From positions 62,001-126,000 of the forward strand of contig NZ_JAJQKI010000009.1 of assembly GCF_023036475.1 (NCBI RefSeq): a DNA stretch of 64,000 nt, read 5' to 3'. The stretch comes from Bacillus pinisoli (GTDB taxonomy: Bacteria; Bacillota; Bacilli; Bacillales; SA4). The notes under the pieces were generated by a model. It saw only the letters and a program-made list of their open reading frames with translations. It did no database searches and was not told the DNA's origin. The position numbers and the translations under genes were made by a program. This document shows, piece after piece, positions 8,654-18,232 of this stretch; positions within the stretch are counted from its first letter, which is position 1; the number at the start of each line of letters is the position of its first letter.

Positions 8654-9361
8654 TTACTTGATCGTCTTCAGCGCTTCTTCTATTGCACGGTCCATCCGCA
8701 CAACTGGGTCCTTGATCATTTCTCCATGACCTACTGCCAATAATGTTGGTTTCAACTCTCTTATCTTCTTAGCACTTTCCACCGCCAATTCCTTATTCCA
8801 TGTTGCCATTGCAGGAAAAGGAAAAAACAAGTTAAGTTTACCCGAAACAGCCAATCCACCCTTTGTTTGAAAAGCATCCCCAGCTATAATCCCTTTACAT
8901 CTCATATCAAAAAATGATATTGAACCTGGTGTATGCCCTGGTGTCGAAATTGCTACTAAGGAACCAATCTGGTCTCCATCTACTAGCAAAATATCAGGAC
9001 GAGTCTTCACATTCTTTGGAACTCCCCCCTTAATTGGACTGTCCGGTTCATCTGCATCCAGTGATCGATCTCCATCTAATAATCTAGTATCTCGCTTAGA
9101 AAGATAAACAGGTACATCGGGGTAAAGCTCTCTCAACGAATCAAGCCCCAAAACATGATCATCATGTGCATGCGTTAACACAATTCTCGCAATCGGCTTT
9201 CCAATCTCCATAGCAGCCGTAACAATTCCTTTTACACAAAAACTCATACCTGTATCAATTAACGTCAATCCATCCTCTTCCTCAACAAAGTAGCAATTTA
9301 TAGGAAATATCTTTGGCATAAATGCAATTTGATATATAGAACCAACACGAGTCAATTTCAT
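8654..9361 (-). CDS. MBL-fold metallo-hydrolase
   Basis: A 235-residue metallo-beta-lactamase-fold hydrolase. The zinc motif THAHDDH is near residues 61-67, and STPGHTPGS (third ligand His) and AVGHGE follow. No signal peptide is seen, so it is probably cytosolic. Substrate is unknown: the fold covers lactonases, glyoxalases and thioesterases. A TetR gene follows in the same transcript, which suggests a response to a small molecule the enzyme may degrade. GGAGAGG precedes the ATG. Confidence 0.9.
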   Translation of the reverse strand: MKLTRVGSIYQIAFMPKIFPINCYFVEEEDGLTLIDTGMSFCVKGIVTAAMEIGKPIARIVLTHAHDDHVLGLDSLRELYPDVPVYLSKRDTRLLDGDRSLDADEPDSPIKGGVPKNVKTRPDILLVDGDQIGSLVAISTPGHTPGSISFFDMRCKGIIAGDAFQTKGGLAVSGKLNLFFPFPAMATWNKELAVESAKKIRELKPTLLAVGHGEMIKDPVVRMDRAIEEALKTIK

Positions 9362-9383
9362 CGTAATCCTCTCCTCTCTCTAC

Positions 9384-9444
9384 AAAACTAACACCATTAG
9401 TTTTATAATAGTTTATAATAAACTAATGGTGTTAGTTTTTACAA
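9384..9444 (-). promoter_or_regulatory. promoter with paired TetR-type operators for the hydrolase-TetR operon
   Basis: A perfect 20-bp inverted repeat has arms at 9384-9403 (AAAACTAACACCATTAGTTT) and 9420-9439, separated by 16 bases. Each arm is itself a dyad (AAACTAA-5-TTAGTTT), so these look like two complete operators. On the minus strand TTGTAA (9439-9444), an 18-bp spacer and TATTAT (9415-9420) form a promoter. One operator fills the spacer and the other lies just after the -10. The co-transcribed TetR protein is the obvious ligand. Confidence 0.85.
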
Positions 9445-9457
9445 GAAGTTTTTACCA

Positions 9458-9488
9458 TAAAAAATAACACCCACAGCAAATGGGTGCT
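9458..9488 (-). terminator. rho-independent terminator after the ThrE-type operon
   Basis: Minus strand AGCACCCA, a 7-base loop, TGGGTGTT, then TATTTTTT. The stem overlaps the last codon and stop of the small exporter subunit. Confidence 0.8.
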
Positions 9489-9939
9489 ATCCTTGAACCT
9501 TCTCTTGTCGTCTATATTGAATTTTCCGAATTACCTGATTAACCACTTCAGAAGAAACAAGCCCGATTGCAATCGCCCCTGATATTAAGAATACCTTTAC
9601 AGCTGACTCAATTGCAAAGGTGTACTCATTTGATACAATATTCCTCATCGCATCATAAGCCAACCCACCAGGAACGAGCGGAATAATACCAGCTACACTA
9701 AAAATAATAATAGGAGTCTTATAACGTCTCGCAAAAAACTGACTAATAAATGCGATGAAAAATGCAGCTGCATACGTAGCTATGATCACATCCACTTTAT
9801 ATTCAACTAAAACAAAATAAATCATCCACCCGACCATTCCAACAAATCCACATTTTACGAGACTAGTTCGGGGTGCATTAAATAATATGCCAAATGCAGC
9901 TGATGCTATAAAGCTTGTTATTACTTGTTGAATCCACAT
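9487..9939 (-). CDS. threonine/serine exporter family protein, small subunit (YjjB-like)
   Basis: A 150-residue membrane protein with about five hydrophobic segments. It has the ThrE C-terminal half pattern: SFIASAAFGILFNAPR near the start and VPGGLAYDAMRNIV near residue 100. In many bacteria the ThrE-type carrier is split in two, and the larger half lies just upstream here with an 18-base gap. The pair probably exports small amino or dicarboxylic acids; the exact substrate is not determinable. Confidence 0.88.
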   Translation of the reverse strand: MWIQQVITSFIASAAFGILFNAPRTSLVKCGFVGMVGWMIYFVLVEYKVDVIIATYAAAFFIAFISQFFARRYKTPIIIFSVAGIIPLVPGGLAYDAMRNIVSNEYTFAIESAVKVFLISGAIAIGLVSSEVVNQVIRKIQYRRQEKVQG

Positions 9940-9957
9940 AGTAGCTCCTCCCCGTCA

Positions 9958-10716
9958 CTAGAATAATAAAATGACCATTGAAATTCCACCGCCAATGGCT
10001 GTCGCTGTTAAAAATGCCTCTGCCCCTTTGGAAATGCCAGAAACAAGATGTCCTGCCATCAAATCACGAACGGCATTCGTAATTAATAACCCTGGAACTA
10101 ATGGCATTACTGAGCCGATAATAATCTTATCTAGCTCGTGTCCTAATCCACTGACCACAAATAACTGAGCCAATAAACCAATGACTAAAGCAGCAGAAAA
10201 CTCCGCAAAAAACTTAATTTCAATGACACGATTGATATAAGCAGAAACGATGAATCCAACTCCACCTGCAATACATGCTGGGATAAAATCATTCCACCCA
10301 CCGAGAAACATAATGAGAAAACATCCACTTGCAATCGCTGCAGATACAATTTGAAGCCAAACTGGAAAAGCTTCATTAGAACGGTCTACTTCCTGTAGCT
10401 GTTCATGAGCTTCATCCACCGTCAACTCCCCACTACTAATTCTTCTAGAAATACTGTTAACAATCGTAACCTTATGTAAATCCGTCGTACGGCTCATAAT
10501 TCTAACAAGTTTAGTAGGCTCTGGACCACCCGTTGAAAAGATAATTCCTGTTGGTGTCACATAGCTTTCCGAATACTTAATACCAAAAGAGGCTGCTATT
10601 CTTGCCATCGTGTCCTCAACACGATACGTTTCAGCACCACTTTGCAGCATAATCTTTCCCGCTAAAAGACAAACATCTATAATATCATAACGCCTCTGCT
10701 GTTCTTGTGTTTTCAC
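9958..10716 (-). CDS. threonine/serine exporter family protein, large subunit (YjjP-like)
   Basis: A 252-residue protein with a soluble N-terminal part (LLAGKIMLQSGAETYRVEDT, then the YVTPTGIIFS segment) followed by five or so membrane segments with the VPGLLITNAVRDLMAGHLVSG motif typical of DUF1212/ThrE. The GTG at 10716 is chosen as start because GTAGGTGATAATC lies before it; an in-frame GTG three codons upstream sits inside that ribosome binding site. It forms a two-gene operon with the small subunit. Confidence 0.88.
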   Translation of the reverse strand: MKTQEQQRRYDIIDVCLLAGKIMLQSGAETYRVEDTMARIAASFGIKYSESYVTPTGIIFSTGGPEPTKLVRIMSRTTDLHKVTIVNSISRRISSGELTVDEAHEQLQEVDRSNEAFPVWLQIVSAAIASGCFLIMFLGGWNDFIPACIAGGVGFIVSAYINRVIEIKFFAEFSAALVIGLLAQLFVVSGLGHELDKIIIGSVMPLVPGLLITNAVRDLMAGHLVSGISKGAEAFLTATAIGGGISMVILLF

Positions 10717-10801
10717 GATTATCACCTACTTTGAAGAATCTCCTAAAAACAAGGTAACATACCTTTTATTTCACATCACCCATTTTACGTATAAAAAGTG
10801 T

Positions 10802-10833
10802 AAAAAACCCTTAGCCAGTTATGACCAAGGGTT
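10802..10833 (-). terminator. rho-independent terminator after the ABC exporter gene
   Basis: Minus strand AACCCTT, a 14-base loop, AAGGGTT followed by TTTT. It lies just after the stop of the exporter gene. Confidence 0.75.
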
Positions 10834-10838
10834 CTCCA

Positions 10839-12554
10839 TTATTTCGAAAACTGTACGCGGTGTAAATTCGCAAAGATCCCGCCTTTTTCAAGAAGCTCAT
10901 CATGGCTTCCTTCTTCGGCAATTCCATCCTCTGTTACGACAACAATCTTATCCGCATTTCGAATCGTTGCCAGTCGGTGCGCAATGACTAGTGTCGTACG
11001 GTCCTTTGCCAGCTCCGTTAACGCTACCTGAATAATCATTTCTGTCTCTGTATCTAGTGCAGACGTTGCTTCATCCAGAATTAAAATTGGAGGATTCTTT
11101 AAAAACATTCTCGCAATCGCAATTCTCTGTTTTTGACCACCAGAAAGCTTCAAACCTCTTTCTCCAATTTGTGTTTCATATCCAAACGGTAAAGAATGAA
11201 TGAAGTCCTCTAAGTGAGCACGCCTTGCTGCATCAGCAATTTGCTCATCTGTTGCCCCTAACATTCCGTAAGCAATATTTTCACGAAGAGTTCCCGTAAA
11301 CAAGAATACATCCTGCTGAACAATTCCAATCTGAGAGCGTAACGAATGCTTCGTCATTTTTCGAATATCCATGTTATCGATCGTAACCGATCCTTCGTTT
11401 ACATCATAAAAACGTGGAATTAACGAGCAAATCGTTGTTTTTCCAGCTCCAGATGGACCAACAAATGCCACTGTTTCACCCGCTCTAATGTTTAAATGAA
11501 TATGCTCAAGCACAGCCTTATGCTCATCATAACGGAAGCTCACATCGTGGAACTTAATATCACCACGTAGGTTCGGCACCTCAACCGCATTCGGTGCATC
11601 CTCAACCTCTGGTTCTTGATCAATCAGCTCTGTAAAACGTTTAAAACCAGCCATCCCTTTCGGATACAGCTCCATTAAAGCACTGATTTTATCAATCGGA
11701 CGTAACAGAACATTAATAAATAGAACGAACGCTACTAATTCACCATAAGTCAGTTCACCCGTGTAGCTTAACCATGCCCCATAAACTAACACGAGTAAAA
11801 TAATGAATCGAGTTAGCATGTAAACACCAGAAGAACTAAATGACATAATCTTATAGGCATTTAACTTTGCTTGACGGAAACGTTGGTTATTTTTAAAGAA
11901 TCTTGCAATCTCAAACTTCTCATTTGTAAAAGATTGAACCACGCGCACACCCGATACACTGTCCTCAACTCTAGCATTAACATCAGCAATATCACCGTAC
12001 ATTCGCTTCCAAGCTTTGTTCATTTTTAAGTTACAATACACAATTAATAAAATTAAAAATGGCATCACGATAATAGAAGCAAAAGCCAACTTCACATTAA
12101 TCGTTAACATAATCCAAAAAGCACCCAGGAATGTCATCACCGCAATAAACAAATCCTCTGGACCATGGTGAGCAAGCTCTCCAAGATCAAAAAGGTCGTT
12201 TGTAATACGACTCATAATATGACCCGTCTTCGTATTATCAAAAAACCGGAACGATTGTCTTTGCACATGCTGAAACAACTGCTGACGCATATCGGTCTCG
12301 ATATTAATCCCAAGCATATGCCCCCAATAGTTCACGACAAATTGAGCAAACGTACTGATTAAATAAAGCACCAATAACCCAACACTCACCCACACAACGG
12401 CTGACCAGTTTTGAGTCGGTAATAATGAATCAATAAACCATTGAACAGCTAACGGAAACCCAAGCTCCAAAATGGCTACAAACACTGCGCAACTAAAATC
12501 CAATATAAATAATTTCTTGTGCGGCTTATAATAGGTAAAAAATCGCCGAATCAT
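10839..12554 (-). CDS. ABC exporter, fused membrane and ATPase domains (multidrug/lipid type)
   Basis: A 571-residue half-transporter. Six membrane segments occupy residues 15-300, followed by an ATPase domain with Walker A GPSGAGKTT (near 363), Q-loop GIVQQDVF, signature LSGGQKQR, Walker B ILILDEATSALD and switch His in IAHRLATI. It resembles homodimeric Bacillus exporters of the MsbA/Sav1866 kind. It is a single-gene transcript with its own promoter and terminator. Substrate unknown. Confidence 0.9.
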   Translation of the reverse strand: MIRRFFTYYKPHKKLFILDFSCAVFVAILELGFPLAVQWFIDSLLPTQNWSAVVWVSVGLLVLYLISTFAQFVVNYWGHMLGINIETDMRQQLFQHVQRQSFRFFDNTKTGHIMSRITNDLFDLGELAHHGPEDLFIAVMTFLGAFWIMLTINVKLAFASIIVMPFLILLIVYCNLKMNKAWKRMYGDIADVNARVEDSVSGVRVVQSFTNEKFEIARFFKNNQRFRQAKLNAYKIMSFSSSGVYMLTRFIILLVLVYGAWLSYTGELTYGELVAFVLFINVLLRPIDKISALMELYPKGMAGFKRFTELIDQEPEVEDAPNAVEVPNLRGDIKFHDVSFRYDEHKAVLEHIHLNIRAGETVAFVGPSGAGKTTICSLIPRFYDVNEGSVTIDNMDIRKMTKHSLRSQIGIVQQDVFLFTGTLRENIAYGMLGATDEQIADAARRAHLEDFIHSLPFGYETQIGERGLKLSGGQKQRIAIARMFLKNPPILILDEATSALDTETEMIIQVALTELAKDRTTLVIAHRLATIRNADKIVVVTEDGIAEEGSHDELLEKGGIFANLHRVQFSK

Positions 12555-12596
12555 CTAGCTGTTCCCCCGTCTGTACTACTACTTTTTTATATTCGA

Positions 12597-12625
12597 ATTA
12601 TATGCCCATCGGTAGCATTATTCAA
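12597..12625 (-). promoter_or_regulatory. promoter of the ABC exporter gene
   Basis: Minus strand TTGAAT (12620-12625), 17-bp spacer, TATAAT (12597-12602), about 43 bases before the start codon. It overlaps the space after the oxidoreductase stop. Confidence 0.8.
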
Positions 12626-12629
12626 GACA

Positions 12630-13622
12630 TTAAAGCTTTACTTGCTGCCCCGTCCTCATGGACTCATAGCAAGCCTCGATCGTTTTAATATTGTTATAAG
12701 TTTGCTGTCCAGTATAGGAAGGCTTCCCACCATTTAAGATTGCATCTGAAAAGTGCTCCACCATTAATACATATTGATTGCCGCTAAACGTCTCATTTCT
12801 AATCTCACCTTTTTCCGTTGTCACCATGATCTCTCCAAGACCATCCTCACGTCGGTCCGGTCTAAACGCCATTGGAACGGCGATTCTACCTTTCGTTCCT
12901 TCCACTACATATGTATCGTTCATAGGTTGTTCAAAGCCAGAGTAAATGCTTGCTGTTACTCCATTGTTAAAGGTGAGGATACCGGTAGCACTTGTGTCCA
13001 CTTGATATTGGTCATGAATCGTAGCATCCACGTATACCGCAGTAGGCTCTTGACCAAGTATGTTTCGAGCGGCATGGATGCAATAACACCCTACATCCCA
13101 CACACTGCCCCCACCTAGCTCCGCATTTAATCGAATGTTTTGGCTATCCTCTAAATTAAGCTTAAATGTAAAAGTACTACTAAAATGCTTCACGTCTCCA
13201 ATTTCACCACTCGCGATGATTTCCTTTACTCTCGCGTGCTGTGGCTGAAATTGATACATGAACGCTTCCATGAAAAGGACGCCGTGCTGCTCACAAGCCC
13301 CTACCATTTCCTGAACATCCTCACTCGTTAACGCAGCCGGCTTCTCACAAAGAACATGCTTGCCTTTACTTGCTGCCTTCAACACCCATTCTTTATGTAA
13401 AGTATTCGGTAATGGAATATACACCGCTTGAATATTTGGGTCATCTAAAAGCTCTTCATAACTTCCATACACATTTGGTATATCAAACTTTTGAGCTACC
13501 TCTTGCACCTTTTCATTACTACTTCCAATTCCATATACATTCGCATTTGCTGCATGTTGTAAAGCTGGAATGACTGCTTTTTGAGCAATATTAGCCGTAC
13601 TTAAAATTCCCCAGTTAATCAT
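12630..13622 (-). CDS. Gfo/Idh/MocA family NAD(P)-dependent oxidoreductase
   Basis: A 330-residue two-domain dehydrogenase. The N-terminal Rossmann domain begins WGILSTANIAQKAVIPAL. The family hallmark EKPAA (residues about 94-98) holds the catalytic Lys, and GGGSVWDVGCYCIH near 170-183 carries the active-site His region. Substrates of this family are sugars, inositols or sugar-derived compounds. The neighbours give no further hint. It has its own promoter. Confidence 0.9.
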   Translation of the reverse strand: MINWGILSTANIAQKAVIPALQHAANANVYGIGSSNEKVQEVAQKFDIPNVYGSYEELLDDPNIQAVYIPLPNTLHKEWVLKAASKGKHVLCEKPAALTSEDVQEMVGACEQHGVLFMEAFMYQFQPQHARVKEIIASGEIGDVKHFSSTFTFKLNLEDSQNIRLNAELGGGSVWDVGCYCIHAARNILGQEPTAVYVDATIHDQYQVDTSATGILTFNNGVTASIYSGFEQPMNDTYVVEGTKGRIAVPMAFRPDRREDGLGEIMVTTEKGEIRNETFSGNQYVLMVEHFSDAILNGGKPSYTGQQTYNNIKTIEACYESMRTGQQVKL

Positions 13623-13653
13623 GAACGCTCATCCTCTCAGGTTTGATATCTTT

Positions 13654-13682
13654 ATCATATCTGATTAGGAAAAAAGTGACAA
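13654..13682 (-). promoter_or_regulatory. promoter of the oxidoreductase gene
   Basis: Minus strand TTGTCA (13677-13682), 17-bp spacer, TATGAT (13654-13659), about 32 bases before the start codon. Confidence 0.75.
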
Positions 13683-13743
13683 AGATTGAGTGAGTCAAAT
13701 TTGGATTGTATAAAAAACCCCAGATATAGCGTGTGCCCCCGAC

Positions 13744-13774
13744 ATAAAAAAAGAGCAGCCTCTCCCAGCTGCTC
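13744..13774 (-). terminator. rho-independent terminator after the interrupted binding-protein gene
   Basis: Minus strand GAGCAGC, 8-base loop, GCTGCTC, then seven T. A textbook intrinsic terminator 5 bases after the gene. Confidence 0.92.
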
Positions 13775-13778
13775 ACTA

Positions 13779-15353
13779 CTAAAACCTCCTAGACCAATGA
13801 TTCAAACTTACCTCTGTCTCAGCAAACTCCAAAGAAGTTCGATAAGGCCTAAAGTTTACTTCTTTATTCACTGCATACAAATCCTGTGGACTACACAAAA
13901 ATAGCCCTAATGCTTCTTCGTACACATACCGATCAATTTCTTTAGAAACGGCCAACAAATCATCACGATCAATATGTGCAGACAGCTTCTTGAATAAAGC
14001 CTCAAACTCCGGAATCTCAGGCCCCATTCGTAATGCTCCATCCGCCCCAAAAAATTCACGGTGGAAAAATGCCGGTGTGGCTTCCAAAAATAAAGCCGCA
14101 GCACTTGCTAAAAATAAGTCCCAACTAGGCACTAGTTTCTTTTCTGCCATCATCCGCCTTGTTTTAACCTCATCTAAAACTGAAATGACGGTTACATTTA
14201 CACTAATCCGTAATGCCTCTCTTAGTTGTTCTGCTAGGACAAATGCTGGGTGCTCAAACTCCTTAAAAGTTGCTATTTCAAAAGCCCTTCCTTCTTGCCA
14301 GCCAGCTTCATGTAACAAACGTCTTGCCTCCACTGGATCATATCCTCGAGGTTCTAACCCTTCCGGAAAATCAAATACCCAAGGAGTTGTTAAAGCCGGA
14401 ATTACATCTGCATAGCCATAAAATCCCTCTTTAATAAAGCGCTCCCGATTTACTGCTAAGTTAAACGCCAGCCGTAACCTCCGATCCTTATAATCATGCT
14501 TAAACCGATTAAACAGCCCCACCACTACTTTATTTCCATTCACATTAACCAATTTGGCAAACCTTGACGCTAACACTTTAGAAGCATCCTTTGGTTTAAC
14601 CACATTCACGAGGTCCACCTGTCCCTCGGTTGTCATACACAAATGTAAAGCAGCCTCAGGTGATACATCGTTTCTAAACACAACCCGGTCTAGTCTAGGT
14701 CCACGCTTTTTATCCCAATAATACGGATTGGCATCTAACACAACATAAGGTGTTCGCTCTTCCTTTGTGGAAATCCACGTTGAGGAAAAGGGTTCCTCAT
14801 TGATGACTGCCTGAACATTAGAAATAGAAGAATAACCGTCTGTTAACATAAATGGACCCGTGCCCCACGAGCCTGGTGCATCAAGCACTCACCAATGTCC
14901 TTCCGCTGTTCCAATTTTTTTATAACCAAACCCAAGCTTTTGCCAAAACAACTTGTTAGCAAGATGGTAAGCACGAAGCTTCCCTAACGCTAATCCATCT
15001 GATTTTGGAAGCAGAAGCCTAATGGTTTTTTCATCTACTGCCTTCAGCTTTCGCCCTTTCGGCAGATTCAACCATGTCCCTGGTGGATGCGGTGCTATCC
15101 ACGGTTCTACCTGCTCAAAGTTCCTCAGCACATCCTTTATCGTAAAAGACTGCCCATTATGATAAATAACCCCTTTTCTAAACTCCAGCTCCAACGTTTT
15201 ATCGTCTATCCATTTCCAACTGGAAGCTAACGAAGGCACAATTTTCCCGACACGATTTGCCCTCACTGCCTCCTCCATCGTATTGAAAAGCACATACAGC
15301 CAGTTCAATGGCGAAGGATCGACCACATAAATCATGCCATTTCTCGTGCTCAT
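13779..15353 (-). pseudogene. SgrR/peptide-type solute-binding protein, interrupted by an in-frame TGA
   Basis: Two open segments in the same frame (154 and 369 codons) are separated only by one TGA at 14889-14891. Together they would make a 524-residue SBP_bac_5-like protein. The join reads EGHW-stop-VLDAPGSWGTGPF, which continues the family pattern across the stop, so one point mutation is the simplest cause. The ATG at 15353 has an excellent GGAGGTG site. No signal peptide is visible: the protein opens MSTRNGMIYVVDPSPLNW, directly in the binding domain, so it looks like the C-terminal part of SgrR-like cytosolic regulators without their helix-turn-helix. The rest is well preserved, so the lesion is recent, a sequencing error, or a read-through site. 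Confidence 0.75.
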
Positions 15354-15504
15354 CTAACACCTCCATCTACCGGAATAGTTATATATACGATTAAACTGGC
15401 GATGATATCCACATCGGTTCGTAAAACCAGATGTATAATAACGTAGAAGTTAATGAAAAATACCGTAGAACTCTTCTTTTTTGTTTGTACCTGGAGGTGA
15501 TTTT

Positions 15505-16836
15505 GTGGGACTTGAGGTTTTTATACTCGTTATATTAATTTTCGTAAATGCCTTTTTCGCCGCATCTGAAATTGCGCTTATTTCTTTGAATGATAATAAA
15601 ATAAAACTGCAAGCTGAAAACGGAGATAAAAAAGCGATGATGCTAGTCAATCTCCTGTCTGAACCAAGCCGTTTTTTAGCTACGATTCAGATAGGAATAA
15701 CACTAGCCGGCTTTCTAGCCAGTGCCTTTGCAGCAGAAAGCTTCGCAGGAGTACTAACAGAGTTTCTCCTAGAATTAGGTGTACCTCTAAGCCCTAGATT
15801 ACTTGGTACCATATCCGTTATTGTGATTACTCTTGTTTTATCGTACTTTACACTTGTATTAGGGGAGCTTGTACCGAAACGACTAGCTTTACAAAAAGCA
15901 GAAGCGATTTCCATGTTTGCAGCAGCTCCGCTCACATTTTTACTAAAAGCTTCTTCACCGTTTGTTAAGCTACTTACTTTTTCAACCAATACCATCGTTC
16001 GTCTATTCGGTGTCGATCCAAATGCACAGGAAGACAATGTGACCGAAGAAGAAATCAGAATGATGATTGATGTCGGGAAAGAAAACGGAACGATTCAAGA
16101 AGCCGAGAAAGTAATGATCAATAATATTTTTGAATTTGATAATAAAACAGTCTCTGATATTATGACTCATCGTACGAACATCGTGGCTTTGCCGATTGAT
16201 GCAACACTTCTTGAAACCGTTCGATTTGTGAATATTGAAAAATACACCCGCTTCCCTGTTTATGAGGAAAACATCGATCGTATCGTCGGTATCCTTCACA
16301 GTAAGGATCTCATTCAGTTTGTTGAAAACTGTGAGGAAGCTCAATTTAATATGAGAGATCTTATTCGTGATCCGTTTTTCGTCCTTGAATCGAAACGAAT
16401 TGATACTCTTTTTAAAGATCTACAGTTGCATAATGTTCACATGGCCATTGCGATCGATGAATACGGCGGCACCGACGGAATTGTTACGATTGAAGATATT
16501 ATAGAAGAAATTGTTGGTAATATCTTTGATGAGTACGACGAACCTGAGTTTGATGAGGAAGAGATTGTTCAATTGGAGAATGAAACGTATGTCATTCCGG
16601 GGACCACGAATTTATATATCGTAGAAGACCTCCTAAAAACGGAGTTCCCAACAGAAGAGTACGATATTTTAAGTGGATTTCTAATAGGTCAACTCGGATA
16701 TATCCCGGCTAATGATGAACAGCCTGAAATTGAGTATAAAGGCTTTTTGTTTACTGTGATAGAGGTTAATGATAAGCGGATTGTAAAAGTAGAGGTTAGT
16801 GTGAAAAAGGTAGAAGAGCCTGAAGACGAAGAATGA
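15505..16836 (+). CDS. CNNM/CorC-type membrane protein with CBS pair (hemolysin C-like)
   Basis: A 443-residue protein, the only clear plus-strand gene in the window. The N-terminal CNNM membrane domain has four hydrophobic segments (to about residue 180), then a CBS pair (VSDIMTHRTNIVALP and DEYGGTDGIVTIEDIIEEIVG), then a CorC_HlyC domain (QLENETYVIPGTTNL). Such proteins act in Mg2+ or Co2+ transport (Bacillus MpfA/YhdP class). The start is GTG at 15505, because GGAGGTGA lies 5 bases before it; an in-frame TTG eight codons upstream has no such site. It ends in a stem-loop shared with the convergent MFS gene. Confidence 0.9.
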   Translation: MGLEVFILVILIFVNAFFAASEIALISLNDNKIKLQAENGDKKAMMLVNLLSEPSRFLATIQIGITLAGFLASAFAAESFAGVLTEFLLELGVPLSPRLLGTISVIVITLVLSYFTLVLGELVPKRLALQKAEAISMFAAAPLTFLLKASSPFVKLLTFSTNTIVRLFGVDPNAQEDNVTEEEIRMMIDVGKENGTIQEAEKVMINNIFEFDNKTVSDIMTHRTNIVALPIDATLLETVRFVNIEKYTRFPVYEENIDRIVGILHSKDLIQFVENCEEAQFNMRDLIRDPFFVLESKRIDTLFKDLQLHNVHMAIAIDEYGGTDGIVTIEDIIEEIVGNIFDEYDEPEFDEEEIVQLENETYVIPGTTNLYIVEDLLKTEFPTEEYDILSGFLIGQLGYIPANDEQPEIEYKGFLFTVIEVNDKRIVKVEVSVKKVEEPEDEE

Positions 16837-16853
16837 TCTTAGTCTCAGGCTCT
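16815..16853. terminator. stem-loop between convergent genes
   Basis: AGAGCCTGA and TCAGGCTCT (9 bp, extended by AGAC/GTCT with a one-base bulge) bracket the stop codon of the plus-strand CNNM gene. A T-rich stretch follows on the plus strand and an A/T-rich stretch on the other side. It is likely a terminator working in one or both directions. Confidence 0.65.
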
Positions 16854-16894
16854 GATGCATTTTATTTTCAGAAATAAAAGGATGAAATCCACGT

Positions 16895-18157
16895 CTACCC
16901 TTCTAAACCTACAGGCTCCTCGTTCTTCATCTTGATAAGTGGGATGATCAACAGAGCGCCTAATAAAAACAAAATTCCTGACAGCAAGTATACACCTGGT
17001 AAAGTAAATGGTACTTTCAATACTCCCGACGCCGACATCCCAACCACCATCATCCCCATAAACATAGGATTCAGCACACCGTTCACACGTCCCACAAATG
17101 CTTCATCCGTATTACTCAGGATCAACGTGTTAATCCCAATGTGGATGCAAGGGAAGAATAGTCCATTGAACACCTGTAACAGGATCGTCAGCGGTATCAA
17201 TGTAGACCAACCAATTCCGATCGTACTAATCATACTTGCGACGATACCGATGGTCAGTAATACCTGAGGTCTCACCTTTTTGGAGACTGCCATTACAATT
17301 CCACCACCAACAAGCATTCCGATCCCATTTGCCATCAATAGCCATTGTAAGAAATCCTTCGTCATACCCAGATTTTCAATCGTTACGAATATCATTAGTG
17401 GTTGAATTAATCCAACAGCCACACCACAAACAGCAAATAATCCACCCATTACCTTTAACACCTGTTTAGACATCACATACTTAAAGCCATCGATTAATTC
17501 CTTCTTAAAATTATCCGGCTCATCGCTTTTTGCTTTTTCAAGATCCTTCGGTAAAAATAACAGCACCGCTGCTGATAATAAGAACATCGCACCCATTACA
17601 CCGATCGATGTGAAAATACCGTACTTCTGATAAACAAATGTACCAATTAAAGGACCAATCACCATAAATATCGCCATTAGAGACTGGAACATGGCCATCA
17701 CACCTTGAAGTTGCTCAGTTGGAACATGTTGTTTAAACAATCTCATCGCAGACGGCATCGAAAACTGTGATAGAATCGCCGACACTAATGTAGCAAAGAA
17801 TATTGCATACCAAGAGCCATACATAAGTGTAAGTAACACAACAAAGATTGAAACGGCAGAAAGAAAATCACACCAAACCATCGTTAACTTTGGCTTCCAC
17901 CTGTCTGCAAACGTCCCTCCTATAATAGAGAAGAGAAAAATCGGCGCAAACTCAGCAACCGAAATTAATGAAACATACAGCGGATTATTGTTCGTAATAT
18001 CCGTTACATATAAAAGAATGGCAAAATTCCTTACCCAAATTCCTAATTGAAGTAAAAAATTTGAAGCCATAATGGCTAACACAATACGATTCGCAAATAT
18101 ACTTGCAGGCTTCCCCGGCATAATCGGAGCCCCTTGATTCTGGACCATTTCCATCAT
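16895..18157 (-). CDS. major facilitator superfamily transporter
   Basis: A 420-residue membrane protein with about 12 hydrophobic segments. It resembles the enterobactin-exporter/macrolide-efflux group of the MFS (early motif SVAEFAPIFLFSIIGGTFADRWKPK with the A-loop signature GGTFADRW). The start MMEMVQ is chosen since AAAGGTGG stands 5 bases before it. Probably drug or metabolite efflux; substrate unknown. It converges on the CNNM gene. Confidence 0.88.
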   Translation of the reverse strand: MMEMVQNQGAPIMPGKPASIFANRIVLAIMASNFLLQLGIWVRNFAILLYVTDITNNNPLYVSLISVAEFAPIFLFSIIGGTFADRWKPKLTMVWCDFLSAVSIFVVLLTLMYGSWYAIFFATLVSAILSQFSMPSAMRLFKQHVPTEQLQGVMAMFQSLMAIFMVIGPLIGTFVYQKYGIFTSIGVMGAMFLLSAAVLLFLPKDLEKAKSDEPDNFKKELIDGFKYVMSKQVLKVMGGLFAVCGVAVGLIQPLMIFVTIENLGMTKDFLQWLLMANGIGMLVGGGIVMAVSKKVRPQVLLTIGIVASMISTIGIGWSTLIPLTILLQVFNGLFFPCIHIGINTLILSNTDEAFVGRVNGVLNPMFMGMMVVGMSASGVLKVPFTLPGVYLLSGILFLLGALLIIPLIKMKNEEPVGLEG

Positions 18158-18232
18158 GATCTCCACCTTTCCTAGATGAATTATCGGTGGAAGTTATATG
18201 GAAGTCAAGATAATTAAGTGTAAAAGGAATAT

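Noticed and set aside
15481..15504. TTG start for the CNNM/CBS protein
   Set aside because: The stretch contains the ribosome binding site GGAGGTGA for the GTG at 15505, so it is leader, not coding.
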